In this document: positions 22,701 to 33,489 of the stretch, piece by piece
How the letters are laid out: the number at the start of each line of letters is the position of its first letter
How positions within the stretch are numbered: position 1 is the first letter of the stretch
Source of the DNA: Rutidosis leptorrhynchoides
Taxonomy: Eukaryota > Streptophyta > Magnoliopsida > Asterales > Asteraceae
Direction of reading: 5' to 3'
Assembly (NCBI RefSeq): GCF_046630445.1
Contig: NC_092333.1
Span: forward strand, 96,632,001 to 96,696,000
Length of the DNA: 64,000 nucleotides
Notes under the pieces: generated by a model
Seen by the model: only the letters and a program-made list of their open reading frames with translations
Databases searched by the model: none
Told to the model about the DNA's origin: nothing
Translations under genes and position numbers: made by a program

Positions 22701-24359
22701 AAGACGGATAATGTGGCAACGAGTTATTTTCAAACCCAAAAGAAGTTGAGTCCCAAACAAGCTCGTTGGCAAGACTTCCTAGCCGAATTTGACTATGTGT
22801 TGGAGTATAAGCCTGGGAAGGCCAATGTGGTAGCTGATGCCCTAAGTCGTAAGGCGGAGTTTGCAGCGATCACAAAACCACAATTCTTCCTTCAAGATCG
22901 TATAAAGGAGGGATTAGAGCATGATCCTATAGCTAAAAACCTTGTTGGATTGGCTCGAGATGGGAAAACGCGAAGGTTTTGGCTCAAGGGTGATCTATTA
23001 TTCACCAAAGGAGACCGGTTATATGTGCCTAAGTGGGGTGATCTTAGACGGACAATCTTGAAGGAGTGTCATGATTCAAAGTGGGCTGGTCATCCAGGTA
23101 TTAAGAGGACACTGGCATTAGTAGAAGGCACTTATTATTGGCCAAGGATGGAAGACGACGTAGAGACGTACGTGCGAACATGCCTAATATGCCAACAAGA
23201 TAAGATAGAGCAACGCCAACCAGGAGGACTATTACAGCCGCTACCTACACCGAAAGGACCATGGGAGAGTGTTTCCATGGACTTCATTACTTGCTTACCT
23301 AAGTCGGAAGGGTGTGGGAGTATTATAGTCGTGGTAGACCGGTTTTCTAAGTATGGTACCTTCATAGCCGCATCATCCGAAGTTACCGCGGATGAAACCG
23401 CAAAACTATTTTTCAAGAATGTGGTAAAATATTGGGGGATACCGCATGTGATAGTAAGTGATCGAGATCCGAGGTTCACAGGGCGTTTTTGGACGGTGTT
23501 GTTCAAGATCATGGGGATGGACTTGAATTTCTCCACGAGTTTTCATCCCCAAACAGACGGACAGACGGAAAGGGTGAATGCACTATTGGAGCTCTATCTT
23601 CGACACTATGTAGGTGCAAATCAACATGATTGGGCTAAGCTTCTTGATATTGCTCAGTTCTCTTATAACATGCAAAGGAGTGAGTCCACGGGGAAGAGTC
23701 CTTTTGAGTTGGTGACAGGACGCCAACCATTGACCCCGAATGCTTTGGCCGCTTCATATGATGGAAGCAGCCCAGCCGCTTATAGAACGATGAATGAGTG
23801 GCACGAACAAGCCGACTTGGCGCGAGCATCACTAGATAAGGCGGCCAAGAAAATGAAGAGATGGGCGAATGAGAAAAGACGACATGTTGAGTTCAAAGTT
23901 GGGGACCAGGTGATGGTGAAGCTTTTACCTCAACAATTCAAAACATTTAGGAAGGTGCACAAAGGATTGATCCGGAGATATGAAGGCCCATTCCCGGTAA
24001 TTGGACGTGTTGGGAACGTATCTTATCGAGTTCAACTACCGCCCAAGTTAAAGATTCATCCAGTCTTCCACGTAAGTTTTCTAAAACCTTATCATGGGGA
24101 CGAGGAAGACCCAGGACGAGGAGTTTCCAAACGAGCACCAATGGCAGTTGCGACTTCGTTCGATCGTGAAGTGGAAGATATCTTGTTGCATCTAACGGTA
24201 CGGAGACGAGGTGTGCCGAGCTATAGAGAATACCTGGTTAAGTGGCGTAACTTGCCCGATAGTGAAGCAAGTTGGGAAGCCGAAGACTTATTGTGGCAGT
24301 TCACAGACAAAATCAAGAAGTATCACGAGGATCACACGACGAGGACGTCGCGAGCTTAG
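19725..24359 (+). CDS. Element C gag-pol polyprotein (chromodomain)
   Basis: Single uninterrupted frame of 1544 codons for all retrotransposition proteins. A coiled-coil N-terminus (about 30-115) is followed by a Retrotrans_gag domain (about 150-310), one CCHC knuckle starting at C371 ([13 protein letters not shown]), an aspartic protease with DTGA at D446, a reverse transcriptase with YLDD at about 784-787 and an intact MPFGL, an RNase H, an HHCC zinc finger (about 1122-1160), an integrase core with first Asp near 1186 and SDRD and [10 protein letters not shown] further on, and a C-terminal chromodomain (about 1480-1535; [16 protein letters not shown]). The start 33 nt after the LTR gives a short leader. 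All catalytic motifs look intact. The chromodomain may direct integration to particular chromatin. Confidence 0.96.
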   Translation: MATETEKNVSATSGVMGDETRGRVETRQGAKKNRGMSKDFVANLDKRIMDVETSMDDVKAKVEDVHQRLDGLDGDFDELKDDCKSAINVLDVDMRREIHDLRGMLIGEITKLRGEMEGEVSTIHQCLVDLQTNMNSCLRFMASGGSNTGCNDPKVDVPKPSPFVGKREARAVDDFIWEMEQYLEGVNIVDDAMKIKTATRYLKDTAALWWRRRYGDIEKGTVTIDTWDDFLTELKNQFYPKNAQKDAMSRLRKLHHSGTILGYIKEFTNLSLEVPDIPDDILLFYFLDGLQPWAKTELERRGVQDLATAIAQAEALVDHANRKDSFKSKDKKVSHEKGGGDKPAQSRNDNTRKPPTGNNKSIKTSYKNDGCFICDGPHRARDCPKKASLHAMEAQKAGCQDEERCIGSMHILNAIKAKTEIPKVVAKGLQFVDINICGDRVQALVDTGATHNFISTDEAKRLGLKETKESGMMKTVNTSARPISGVAKDVYVKIGEWEGMIDLSVVPMDDFKLVLGMEFLDKVRGFPMPFANSLCILDGEKTCMVSTERGSKSASKSLSAMQFKKGYNKNETCYLAVAKQETVEDKGKLEVPKEIEKVLDEFKDVMPKELPKKLPPRREVDHAIELEPGSKPPSKAPYRMPPPELEELRRQLKELLDAGYIRPSKSPYGAPVLFQRKKDGSLRMCIDYRALNKVTIKNKYPIPLIADLFDQLGKARYFSKLDLRSGYYQVRIAEGDEAKTTCVTRYGAYEFLVMPFGLTNAPATFCTLMNKLFHPFLDKFVVVYLDDIVVYSDTMEDHVRHLKQVFQVLRDNELYVKLEKCSFGLKEVEFLGHRIKDGKLLMDGAKIKAIQEWEAPTKVTDLRSFLGLVNYYRRFIKGYSAKAAPLTELLKKNKAWLWDETCQAAFEELKGAVMEEPVLRLLDVTIPFELHTDATDFAIGGVLMQEGHPIAFESRKLNEAERKYTVQEKEMTAVVHCLRTWRHYLLGSRFVIKTDNVATSYFQTQKKLSPKQARWQDFLAEFDYVLEYKPGKANVVADALSRKAEFAAITKPQFFLQDRIKEGLEHDPIAKNLVGLARDGKTRRFWLKGDLLFTKGDRLYVPKWGDLRRTILKECHDSKWAGHPGIKRTLALVEGTYYWPRMEDDVETYVRTCLICQQDKIEQRQPGGLLQPLPTPKGPWESVSMDFITCLPKSEGCGSIIVVVDRFSKYGTFIAASSEVTADETAKLFFKNVVKYWGIPHVIVSDRDPRFTGRFWTVLFKIMGMDLNFSTSFHPQTDGQTERVNALLELYLRHYVGANQHDWAKLLDIAQFSYNMQRSESTGKSPFELVTGRQPLTPNALAASYDGSSPAAYRTMNEWHEQADLARASLDKAAKKMKRWANEKRRHVEFKVGDQVMVKLLPQQFKTFRKVHKGLIRRYEGPFPVIGRVGNVSYRVQLPPKLKIHPVFHVSFLKPYHGDEEDPGRGVSKRAPMAVATSFDREVEDILLHLTVRRRGVPSYREYLVKWRNLPDSEASWEAEDLLWQFTDKIKKYHEDHTTRTSRA
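24337..24350 (+). other. Palindrome upstream of element C polypurine tract
   Basis: CGACG-AGGA-CGTCG, a perfect 5-bp stem around AGGA, about 20 nt before the LTR. It matches the position of the palindromes in A and D. Confidence 0.65.
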
Positions 24360-24370
24360 GTGGGGGAGAA
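24358..24370 (+). other. Element C polypurine tract
   Basis: AGGTGGGGGAGAA abuts the 3' LTR start TGTCAC. It overlaps the gag-pol stop codon. Confidence 0.9.
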
Positions 24371-24839
24371 TGTCACAACCCAATAAGTTTGTGGCCCAAC
24401 CCACTAAGATTATGACCCAATTAAGGGTTTTAACCCAAGAACTTCATGGAAGGCCCAAGAACATCATGGAAGCTCCCTAGAACTTTCCCATGAGTTCTTC
24501 CATGGAATGGTATGGAATGTTCATGGAAATATCTATCTCCATGTATATACTTGAAGTTTCTAGTACTTAGATCCTAACCATTGATTTAGATTAATCTTAG
24601 CCATCCATTTTGTGTTAGAAGTAGTATAAATAGGGGTGGTCTCATTTGGCACACCACACCTCAAATCTCAAACATTCTCTCTTGTAAAGCATTCTCAAGC
24701 AATATAAGTATTTTCTTCAATTCCACTTGTTCTATAATATTTTCTCTTTTGGTTACTTGAATCATTATAAGGTCCGAGTAAGGCTGACTTAGTAGAGACT
24801 AAGTGCCGCACGTGAGCTTATTGAGATAAGTCCGTGACA
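24371..24839 (+). repeat. Element C 3' LTR
   Basis: 469 bp. It differs from the 5' LTR at three positions seen by eye (ctcatg/cccatg, catgaaaa/catggaaa, aactatt/aaccatt). Confidence 0.95.
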
Positions 24840-25418
24840 ATATACAGAACATGAAATCAAAAACAAAAACAAGCTATACAAGCAATAAAACAGGAGGCAA
24901 ACTATAGGGATGCTAAGCTAAACTCTTAAGCTCTAGACTAACAAAAACTCGAGAGAAGGCAGGATTTTGTGTAAGAAAAAGCTTTCGTCTTCAATAACCA
25001 ACATAGGGAGGACAACTCGTAGAAACAAGCTGGGTTAAGATAGGAGACACATTGTTGAAAAATCAACGACAAAGTGCTCTACCCTAACCCACTTAGCCCC
25101 GAAACTACAAGATGATCGAAGATTAGAGCAAAAAAACTTACACCTTAGCCGATACTTGCTTTTACAGTGGGGTTAGCATCGAAAGATTTCGGATTGGTGA
25201 TCCATTGAAGCCACTCTAGTTTACCCTTTTTCCAGCGGCAATTGATCCACTCAGTTTTTTGACTGGATGTCAGAGACGATCTTTGGGCAGCTTTGTTTAT
25301 TATTCCCGAAAACTAAATCATTACGATTCTTCCATATTAAATAGCTCGAGGTCCACACTACCGCTTGCCATATTGCCAAACCAGTGGACGTGTTGAATGA
25401 TGGGTTAGAGCAGACATA
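24840..25418 (-). pseudogene. LINE reverse transcriptase C-terminal fragment (right part)
   Basis: On the minus strand one frame reads LAIWQAVVWTSSYLIWKNRN, the tryptophan-rich end of plant L1-type ORF2 proteins (the zf-RVT and following region). It then has a stop and a frame change before KWKKGKLEWLQW-like sequence. This is a 5'-truncated, decayed LINE on the minus strand. Its 3' end continues at 19151-19223 beyond element C. The remaining stretch at 24840-25080 is its 3' untranslated region. Confidence 0.65.
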
Positions 25419-25724
25419 ACTCTAATAGGTAATTTAAAATTGAGAGTCAAGAACATACATTTTAATATATATTTGAATTATGAATGTTCATTTTTTCATC
25501 GTCCATTAATTTGAGACAAGATCACTCTAACGACTCATTTTTGTAGGTGAAAATCGAATGTCATATTAACGAACTTTATTTTATTGACGACTTAACTGAC
25601 TCTTAGAGCCTGAAGTAAATTTCAGGGAGGATTTAAAACCCATGAAAATTTGATTTTACCATTTTCATGGCGTCTCAATTTTATTTTATTTATTTATTTT
25701 ATTTTTTTTTAAAAAAATTTCTAC
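25419..25724. other. No recognised gene
   Basis: AT-rich spacer between the LINE fragment and the next retroposon, with T-rich runs at 25680-25712. Confidence 0.5.
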
Positions 25725-25940
25725 TTATTGGCCGGAGGTCTACTCGGAAGCAATCTCTCTATCCGTCAAATAGAGAGATGATTTTCTCTACTTTTGAGAG
25801 TGTTTTCACTCTGAGTGGAGAAATGACTTGTATTTATTCTCGGATTCGAATAGGGGAAGGATTGTCTACATCTCACCTCATTCATGCACCACTTATATGA
25901 TATTGGATTTTATTGTTCTTGTTGTTGTTGTATATTAACG
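25725..25940 (+). mobile_element. SINE/RTE-like retroposon with (TTG)n tail
   Basis: A compact repeat-like segment (cggaggtctactcggaagca ... acttatatgatattggattt) ending in TTCTTGTTGTTGTTGTA. Plant Au-type SINEs and their RTE partners end in such TTG repeats. No clear target duplication was found. The 77-codon frame across it is not a gene. Confidence 0.5.
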
Positions 25941-26005
25941 AACTTTAATAACACTAAAATTCATTTATTTCAAATATCCAATAAACAAGAGATTAAATGT
26001 CTCCA

Positions 26006-26115
26006 AGAAAACCAACTACATCATTTACCAATAGCATAAACATCAACTGTAAGCGATATTAGAAAACCAACTACATCATTTACCAATAGCATAAACATTA
26101 ACTCTAAATGATATT
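26006..26115. repeat. 55-bp tandem duplication
   Basis: AGAAAACCAACTACATCATT starts both units (26006 and 26061). The two 55-bp units differ at only a few positions. Confidence 0.9.
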
Positions 26116-26133
26116 TAACGATATTCATCCAAT

Positions 26134-26476
26134 TCAAATGTTGTGGAGCTTTCCTTCAAACTTTTCAAAATTCACCTCTTTTCCGTTCCTATTCCTAAAT
26201 GAGTAAGCCTTAGGGGACATTCCCGGTAGAGTATTTGAAGTCGTTGCCTTGTCTTCCTTCTTGCCAATATAATCCATATAATAAAAGTTAAACTTGGATA
26301 TCATGTCCATTCCTTGAACTGGTTTGCTCCCGGGGGGCCGAACCAACCAAAATCGACGCATCCAAATCCCCATCACCCAAATTTGCAACAAAAAGTGATT
26401 GGATATCGTTTCCAATCTCTATATTGGTCGCGTACGTTGAACGAAACCCCTTTTGGCTCCCACTAAAAGTTAACAT
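26134..26476 (-). pseudogene. Unrecognised gene fragment with frameshift
   Basis: Two overlapping minus-strand frames (26288-26476 and 26134-26415) look like one protein broken by a frame change near 26300-26330, where a CCCGGGGGGCC run lies. The N-terminal part has a KGFRSTYATNIEIGND-like stretch. The C-terminal part ends SFRNRNGKEVNFEKFEGK, faintly like a thioredoxin-fold enzyme start, but I cannot assign a family. The first Met lies inside the arm of the foldback element at 26456-26990. Confidence 0.3.
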
Positions 26477-26990
26477 TTTTATCTCAATTTCATATTTTAG
26501 GTAATCTATGTTTATTTCAACGTTTAAATGATTGTTTTATCAAATGTCAATCAAAATAAGGAGTATCGTTACTTGTAAGTTAGAACTCGTTAAAAACTTA
26601 ATGATATTCTCTTTTTTTTAAGTAAATCACTTGCAAGTCTGATCAGTGACACTTGCTCAAGGATATAGAAGACCTCGTGAATGATGATTCTTACGAACTA
26701 GATATTTACTTAAATTTTGTTATGTTCGTAATATGATCGTAGAAGATTATGGGCATACGTATGTGTCAATTATCAGGCTTTCATATCTCCGTTATCCTTA
26801 ACTCCTCAAGTAAGTGCTAATAATTAGGTGTGAATATGATTTACTTAAAAAATGGAGTATCATTAATTTAAGTTCAAACTTAAAAGTAACGATGCTTCTT
26901 TTTTATTAACATTTGATAAAACAATCTTATAGATTACTCACAATAGAAATTTGAGGTAAAAATGTTACTGCATCTATTAGTGGAGTTTGC
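26456..26990. mobile_element. Foldback / long-TIR MITE-like element
   Basis: The left arm (about 26456-26620) and right arm (about 26845-26990) are inverted copies. Shared phrases include ccactaa(t/a)ag, taacattttta(c/t)ctcaa, gattgttttatcaaatgt and ttttttaagtaaatc. The arms are about 145-165 bp with small gaps, and the loop is about 220 bp with no gene. The target duplication is not clear, so the superfamily is open. Confidence 0.65.
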
Positions 26991-27350
26991 CCTTAATTAA
27001 GTTGAATACAGAAGGAATCTTTATACATAATAGTATGAATAGTAATAGTGCCTAGCTTCAAATTATTTTGATCAACTTTCTATTTACCGGGCATATGGAT
27101 TTTTAAGATTATTTTTTGCTATTTTTTGTTTTGGATTTGAAAGTAACTTATGTTTTAATCCTGTAAATTTGCAGATTATAACCTAGTAGTAGTAATAATA
27201 AATATAGAAGTTTCTCTTTGTTGCAGTTTGGTACGGTAACTTGCGTGAATTATTTTTACTACGGTTGACACTGGGCATGAGAGTTATCTGTAAATAGTTT
27301 CGAATAAATTTTTTAATACACTCACTAATAACAATGGTACGTTACCAGTT
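26991..27350. other. No recognised gene
   Basis: AT-rich. Two TTTGCAG / TTGCAG phrases at about 27172 and 27226 resemble splice acceptors, but no coding exon follows. Confidence 0.4.
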
Positions 27351-27358
27351 CCTCTTTC

Positions 27359-27393
<35 letters not shown>

Positions 27394-27592
27394 GAGGAAC
27401 CCCTAACGACGAGCCATAATGGCTCCCCTCTAGTTGGTAAACCCCGGGTAAACAGCAAGCCAGGCCTCCACCGCTACCACCAGGCAAAGCATCCTCTAGT
27501 CAATCAGTCACTAAGCCCCAAGGTATTTTGCCTTGAAGGGAATCGAACCCGTGACCCCTTGCTTCATTGGAACCCGTGACCTCTTTCAAGAT
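27351..27592 (-). mobile_element. tRNA-derived SINE with 13-bp target duplication
   Basis: CCTCTTTCAAGAT flanks the insert at 27351-27363 and 27580-27592, a perfect 13-bp duplication. On the minus strand the body ends in a long poly(A) (27362-27391 region) and begins with a box-B-like GGGTTCGATTCCC. The box A half appears to be missing or degenerate, so the copy is 5'-truncated. Its perfect duplication implies a fairly recent insertion. Confidence 0.8.
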
Positions 27593-27666
27593 ATCCAAAT
27601 TAGGATTATTATTTTTTTTAATATTTTATTTTTTTTTTTTTTTTTAAATATTTTATTTTATTTTAT

Positions 27667-27720
27667 TTTTTTTTTTTGTCACAGTCAAGTACTTTTTTTT
27701 TTTTGTCACAGTCAAGTACT
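27667..27720. repeat. 27-bp tandem duplication of poly(T) plus GTCACAGTCAAGTACT
   Basis: GTCACAGTCAAGTACT occurs at 27678-27693 and 27705-27720, each after a run of T. Either a simple tandem duplication or a poly(A)-only retroposition with a 16-bp target duplication. Confidence 0.8.
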
Positions 27721-28211
27721 CAAGTATATGGACTATATTCTTAACAGTCAATTAAGTTGAGTTTAACCATCAAACAACCACCCTAATCCAATTCTATCTC
27801 ATGTCCTATCTGTAAAATGCTCTTTATGTACTACTGAATCACCAGAAAATACATACCAAGGATCTAAAAACAACACAAAAAACATCCTGTTATCAATCCT
27901 AACATACAAATATACAACACATGCTCACGCTCATGAAAGACGAAAACATATATTGAACACGAAGCAACAACTATTTGAAGAATCAAATATATTTATATAC
28001 ACTCACATATTACAGGGATATAATATAATGTTACACGTAACATGATGGCAATCTAATGCAGACTACCCCTTCCATCCCTAATTACTTTTCCATTTTTCCC
28101 TTTGGGTAGTATTATAAACTATATATATAAGTGGCAGAGATGCATAATTATACCATTTTAGCATCAGATTAAAACCATAATAAAGTACTTACTGTACAGA
28201 TTAACCTATAA
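27721..28211. other. 3' flank of the PYRP2-like gene
   Basis: No gene seen. The part nearest 28211 is the likely 3' untranslated region of the minus-strand gene. No clear AATAAA on the minus strand was noticed. Confidence 0.4.
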
Positions 28212-29295
28212 TTACCAGAAGAAATCATCGTCATTAACAGCCACCCTTGAAGAAGGGTACACTTCTTCTTCTTCTAACTCCATTTCCACTTCTGGTTCAC
28301 CAAATTCAGAAGTTTCCACGTCAGCAAGATTCTTCAAATCAACAACCGCCAACTCATCAAGCCACCTCACCACCAAATCAGTAGCACTAAGCTCATAAAC
28401 AGGATGCTTACTAGCCACAGCCACACACTTCATTTTACCTTCATGAGCAGCTTCAACACTTAAATTCGAATCCCCAAACACAATACATCTTTCGGGTATA
28501 AATTGTAACAATTGAGCTGCATAAGCAAAACATATCCGGGTCGGGTTTCCCTCTATAAACATCTTCAGAAGTCACAACAGCATCAAAAACACCGTTTAAT
28601 CCTACTGAACAAATAGCTTCTTCAAGATTCTTTCTTGGGCGGGTCGACACTAACGCCATTGGAATATTGTAACGGGTCAAAACCTCCATGAACTCTTGCG
28701 ACCCGTTCCGAAACCTGTAAATCCCACCTTGTAATGCTTGATAAATTTGTTCTTTTCTTAACGCCATTCGTTTTAGTTGACTCGGGTCTCTTGCCAAACA
28801 TAAAACTTCAGAAATCGCCTGCTCGTTTTTCATGCCTTCAATTCTTTTAAGTAAAAATTCGGGAGGTCGGGATTTGCCTTCTTCTTGAGATAATGCAAGC
28901 CATGATTGCTTTTCGTGTTCAGGGTTATCTTCTAATAATACTCCTTCCCATTCGAAAATAGCACCTAACCAACCACAACCCATTCGTTCTTGTCTTAGTA
29001 ATGGATTTTGTAACAATGAGTTATCCGCTTTATTCGTAGGTGGCCACAACCCGGGTTTTCGTTCTAAACTAATATCGATTTGATAATCGGAACTTTTAGA
29101 AAATCTCTCTTCTTTAAAATTGTACACCTCTCTAGTCAACTCCATTGCTTGGGCATTGACCTTAATTTTAACTTCCCTAAACTTATTCAATCGATTACGC
29201 CTCATTGCAACTCGTTTACAGGAACAATCTTTCCAATAAGTCCCTATAATCGGTCTGTGCCCTAACTGGGACGTTGCAGCAATTGATTCAATCAT
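28212..29295 (-). pseudogene. PYRP2: PYRP2-like HAD phosphatase (chloroplast riboflavin pathway), one-base frameshift
   Basis: The only ordinary host gene here. The family dephosphorylates 5-amino-6-(5-phosphoribitylamino)uracil in plastid riboflavin synthesis; the Arabidopsis relative is At4g11570. The N-terminal about 80 residues are basic and Ser/Arg-rich, fitting a transit peptide. The HAD domain starts at MGCGWLGAIFEWEG, where the usual Asp-x-Asp of motif I is Glu-x-Glu, as I recall for plant relatives. ALVSTRP (motif II), RGKPDPDMF (motif III) and VFGDSN (motif IV) follow. The acidic C-terminus ends NDDDFFW. The total of 1084 bp is one base more than 361 codons. The frame breaks at an A4 run (28527-28530; TTTT on the coding strand) just after PDMF. 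Everything else is uninterrupted and intronless. It may be a young pseudogene, an allele or a sequencing error. Confidence 0.85.
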
Positions 29296-29880
29296 GTTGA
29301 CAAGCTCAAAAATTTACGATCGAAAATTCTTTTAGCTCAATTAGGAATTACAACACCTTCAATAATCGTGAAATCAAGAGCCCTAATTTTTCAAATAGAT
29401 TATTCTTGATTGTCTCAAAAAAAAAGGTAAAGGTACAACAGATGAAAAGAGATTTTACAAAATAAAGATCGAAACTTTAGTCAATAACAAACAAAACCCA
29501 TATTATATAATCCCCAAATTGACACGAAACACACAAACCCTAGATGATAACTACAACAACAAACTGTTTATACACCTCAGGTTTTATGTAAATTAAACAA
29601 TGGAAAACTGAAGCTAGGGTGATTCTATGAATCGTGTATATGTATATACATACAGTGAGTGACTGTGATTATGATTATGATTTAAAGCAAAAGAAAAAGA
29701 AAAAGAAACCAGAGAGAAAAGTGATAAAAAAGGATCCTGAAATCGAATTGAATTTGAATTGGGGATTGAAGTGAATTGAATTGAATGGATGGAGAAATAG
29801 GAAGGCAGTATAGTACTGGTATTGGCGATTAATTTGGGGATGATTGAAAGAAACAAATAAAATAATTTTATGAATTTTTG
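29296..29880 (-). promoter_or_regulatory. Probable promoter and 5' untranslated region of PYRP2-like gene
   Basis: On the minus strand this stretch carries a CT-rich tract (29685-29715) and a TATATAAT-like box at about 29500-29508. No conserved coding frame is seen; an 80-codon frame at 29614-29856 is low-complexity. Position rather than sequence supports the call. Confidence 0.35.
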
Positions 29881-30735
29881 TGGTTTATAGAAGGAGGAGC
29901 TTGGTTGCGCGCCGCCGGGTTGAACTCGAAGTGTGTGGAATTCATACGTGTCGATTGGTGCATTTAATCCTTAATTTTTATTTTTTTTAAAAATATATAA
30001 AGAACCTTAATACTAAATGAGATTTAAATTAACTTTTTTTTTTAACACCAGATTTAAATTAACTATGTTCGAATTAATAAAAACTTCTTAAATATTCGGA
30101 AGACTAATGTTTGTTAGGTTGTTTTTTTTTTTTTTTTGAGTTTGTTGTTTGGTTTTGTATTATGTATAGTTATTTGTTTTTTTTTCAATTTTTGTTTGGG
30201 GGTTTGAACGATTGAGTTGTGCTCTTTGTTCGACATTGTGTTTGTGATCCGCTTGGTTTTCTTGATGAAATATCTTCTTTTGTTATATAATGTGTGTTTT
30301 TTGAGAGAAAAAAAAAGAATTTCTTGAATTAACATTTTTATTTATTTATTTATGTACATAAAAATTGACAACATTATATCCAAAGTATATTTCAGATATT
30401 TTGAACATGCGCATTAAATTATTCCGTATTAAATAAGAGATAAATGATCATGGATGTACAATTTGTGTACTTTGTATATATCACAAATTTGAACGTATAT
30501 ATAAAACAAGATATAAACGGTTAATTAGATAGGATTCATTAATGCTGGGATTATTCGAAAGGATGACGGGAATGAGAAGGTCAGAGTTAACGAAATAAGT
30601 CCCTTCGGGCGGTTGACCAATGGAGGAGATAAGGAGAAGACATAAATTATTTTTATTCAGTCGTACATTGTTTTATTGAAGTATCTTCCTGAACGGTTTG
30701 ACATTTATTCCGACAATCTCAAAAGATTCAACTAA
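29881..30735. other. Intergenic, no recognised gene
   Basis: A GC-rich patch at 29905-29920, otherwise AT-rich DNA with T runs at 30121-30137 and 30175-30186. The short frames here are low-complexity. Confidence 0.5.
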
Positions 30736-31649
30736 GGCCTGTTTACTTTTGGATTAATTGAGATTATTGTCCTACAAAGATTATTCGGTCATCTCCAAGT
30801 TTGTTTACTTTGAGCTTAATATTTTCTCAACTAAATGGAGAGCTGTACCGGACACCACAAATATCCATGTTGTCCCCATATAGCAGATACCTTTCCAATA
30901 TTACCCACCTCTTCCCACCACTTCACTTTTTTCTCTCATCTATCACTTCTCTTCTACCACCATTAAATTAAACTCCAACATTGATCAAACGAAAAAGCTA
31001 ATCAAAGGAAAAATACACAACAAAGAAACAAATTGATGTCGTTAACGACAGTTGTTGCAAAGTGATTTTGCTCGAGAGGATTATAAACAGGTAAAACGGC
31101 AGCTACGCTATTCTCCGGATCGAAACTCTCGGTTGCCGATCTTCAATCGATTGTTGATAAAAACTTTCTATTGTCGATCGATTTCTCCGTCCAGGGATGA
31201 CTATCGTTGTATGCTTATTGAACAAGGGATGTTCAAATTTAAATTTGATTTCTTGAAATAATTAGTATAAAGGAATAAAGAAATTAGTGATGAACTGATG
31301 ATGAAGTTTTTGGAGATTTCGAAAGATAGGTGGTGTAATTGTTTGGTTATTACTGAGTGAACAATTGAAGATAGGTATATATCCATTGATGGATAATGTT
31401 TCCAGATAGTTCGTGAATTTTTTTTAATAGGTTAAATATTATATTTAAGATTTTGAGGGATAAAACGGAAAGCAACTCTTTTTTTTTATAATTTAGGGGT
31501 AAAATAGTCAATTATATAATTCAGACTTTTTATTGAGCACAAAAAGTAAACAGGATTAATCATTCACCGATTATTGCATATAGTCATCATTACCCATACT
31601 GCTATCTATATCCATATAGAGCTTAATTAGAAAAAAAGTAAACAGGCTC
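30736..31649. mobile_element. MITE-like element with GCCTGTTTAC termini (PIF/Harbinger-like)
   Basis: The left end GGCCTGTTTACTTTT and right end (reverse complement) GAGCCTGTTTACTTTTT form inverted termini. TAA flanks both sides (30733-30735 and 31650-31652), fitting the 3-bp target duplication of PIF/Harbinger Tourist elements. The TIR motif recurs inside (tttgtttacttt, about 30811). At 914 bp it is non-autonomous: the 69-codon frame at 31052-31261 has no transposase feature. Confidence 0.65.
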
Positions 31650-31731
31650 TAAGTGTGATTTAAACATGAAACTTCCGTTAAAATATTATTACGTTAATTA
31701 CTATGCCATTTTAGTGATAGTCTATTCTAAT

Positions 31732-32612
31732 TGTAACAACCCAAATTTTTTCGCTAATATATTGAAGATTAATATTTACATAATTAATGTTTCTAACATG
31801 TTAAGCAATCAAACTCATTAAGAATTGGTTATTTGCAATGAATTTTATACAAACGTTTGGCCACCCAGTATGTCTGACGATTCACGAACGTCATAAATTG
31901 AAATAATTATATAATGATGTATATATGGATATATATATACTTATGATTTGTTAAAATGATATTTAAGTATCTCATTATATATAATAACAATTGATTATAT
32001 ACATAAAATGAGATTACTAACTTAAAGACTTCAAGACTATATACATATATATAACGATTAACGTTGTAATAACTTCTAAATTAAAATGTATGTATATGTA
32101 TTGTATTAATATGTATTAATACACTTTTGAAAGACTTAATAATATATATCAATATATTTATACTCAATAAAGATAGCTATACTCATTTTCTCATTCAATT
32201 TTATCAAGAATCCTATTCGTATTCATACGATATTTATACCCGTATCATACCCAGCTTCTATACGTATTTACTATGGGTATATACATACCAAATCATTGAT
32301 CTTAGCAGCCCTCAATCAGTTGTGAGACATGTATAAACATGATGTAGACTTGTGGGAACCATGGCTTGGAAACTAGTATGACTAAATGCATAAAATTACA
32401 AACCATGGAGTCATGTTGTTGCCCCCATTTTGATGCCAACATGTAGGATAAATAACCATCCATTTCATTCCAATTAACTACATCATTTTACTCTCTAAAC
32501 ACATACTCAAACACTCTCTCAAACCTCCATTCAATTCAGCAAGTATTGGTCTCATAATCCAAGTTATAATCATCATAACAAAGCTTGATCAAGAACACTT
32601 CAAGAATTCCAA
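31732..32612 (+). repeat. LTR fragment I (family related to E/F), interrupted by element D
   Basis: Begins TGTAACAACCC and follows the order of the E/F LTR start: 'aatgtttctaacatgttaagcaatcaaact', then 'gattcacgaacg', then 'aacgattaacg'. Strongly diverged, hence old. It stops at 32612, where element D begins. TCCAA (32608-32612) is the candidate target duplication of D. The rest of I was not located. Confidence 0.7.
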
Positions 32613-33318
32613 TGTAACAACCCAACCCGTAATACAAACGATCACGCGGAAATATCAAATAAAAAAAAAATTTGCTGGAACAGCATATGGCGCGGCGCGC
32701 CAAACTGGCCTGTCCAAAAAGTCATGAAATGCGAAAATGTTTGACCACTTCCCGACGTATTTAGACAAAACGCTTTTCACAACCTATTCATATATGAAAA
32801 ACTAACACGTTTCATTCATAAAATAAGTTTTACGAGGTCGGGCCCACATCGGCCGTTTTACGACTTTCATACGAAAATACAAGTTTTCAATCACACGACT
32901 ATTAACACAAAATAAAGCCGAGCATGGCGATTGGGGATACGCTACCCAATCCTAATCAATCCAAAAGCAAGCCTTCTAAAGCAACTACGCGAGTCCACTA
33001 GTCCCACGCTTACCCGAGCCACCGCATCCATGCAAATCTATAAAAAGGTAAACAACGAGAGGGTAAGCTAACGCATAGTGAGAGAAATATACTACATACA
33101 TATATATGCATAAAATGGACACGCCACACAAAACCAAATGCCACATACCGGAGCATCCAAGCATAAAGGCAAGCTAGTCTAAGCATACCGTAAGATTACT
33201 AAGCAACGAGCTAAAGATACATCAACAAAATATAAGTTCACCAACAACGATGTGAACAATGCCAATAAGCTACACCCGGAGGGTTAGCTACATCACGACA
33301 ATACAACATTATATGTAT

Positions 33319-33380
<62 letters not shown>
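33319..33380. repeat. (TA)n microsatellite in element D LTR
   Basis: An uninterrupted TA run of about 60 bp. Confidence 0.95.
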
Positions 33381-33384
<4 letters not shown>

Positions 33385-33489
33385 GAATAGCAATAATTTG
33401 CTTACGCTTACTACACAATAACCATGGTTAACCAATCGCACAAGAGAATGGCGCTCGCGAAAACGCCATCGGTGTTCATAACATCCGTT

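Larger units (their letters stand above)
19224..24839 (+). mobile_element. Element C: intact chromovirus with 469-bp LTRs
   Basis: Complete LTR retrotransposon: 5' LTR 19224-19692, primer binding site at 19695, gag-pol 19725-24359, polypurine tract 24358-24370, 3' LTR 24371-24839. Both LTRs are 469 bp and end TGTCAC...GTGACA. Three substitutions were seen between them (0.6 percent), so the insertion is recent. ATAT flanks both sides (19220-19223 and 24840-24843), a 4-bp match at the target site. It is nested in a LINE 3' region. The short LTRs and C-terminal chromodomain suggest a Reina- or Galadriel-type chromovirus. Confidence 0.95.

Noticed and set aside
24849..24858. ACATGAAATC as a target duplication matching 19141-19150
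   Set aside because: One copy lies within the LINE 3' region rather than at its far end, so the 10-bp match is probably chance.
27540..27565. A tRNA gene at the box B of the SINE
   Set aside because: Only box B is present, and poly(A) and target duplications mark a retroposon.
29614..29856. 80-aa ORF upstream of the PYRP2-like gene
   Set aside because: Ser/Phe-rich and low-complexity, in the likely promoter or untranslated region.
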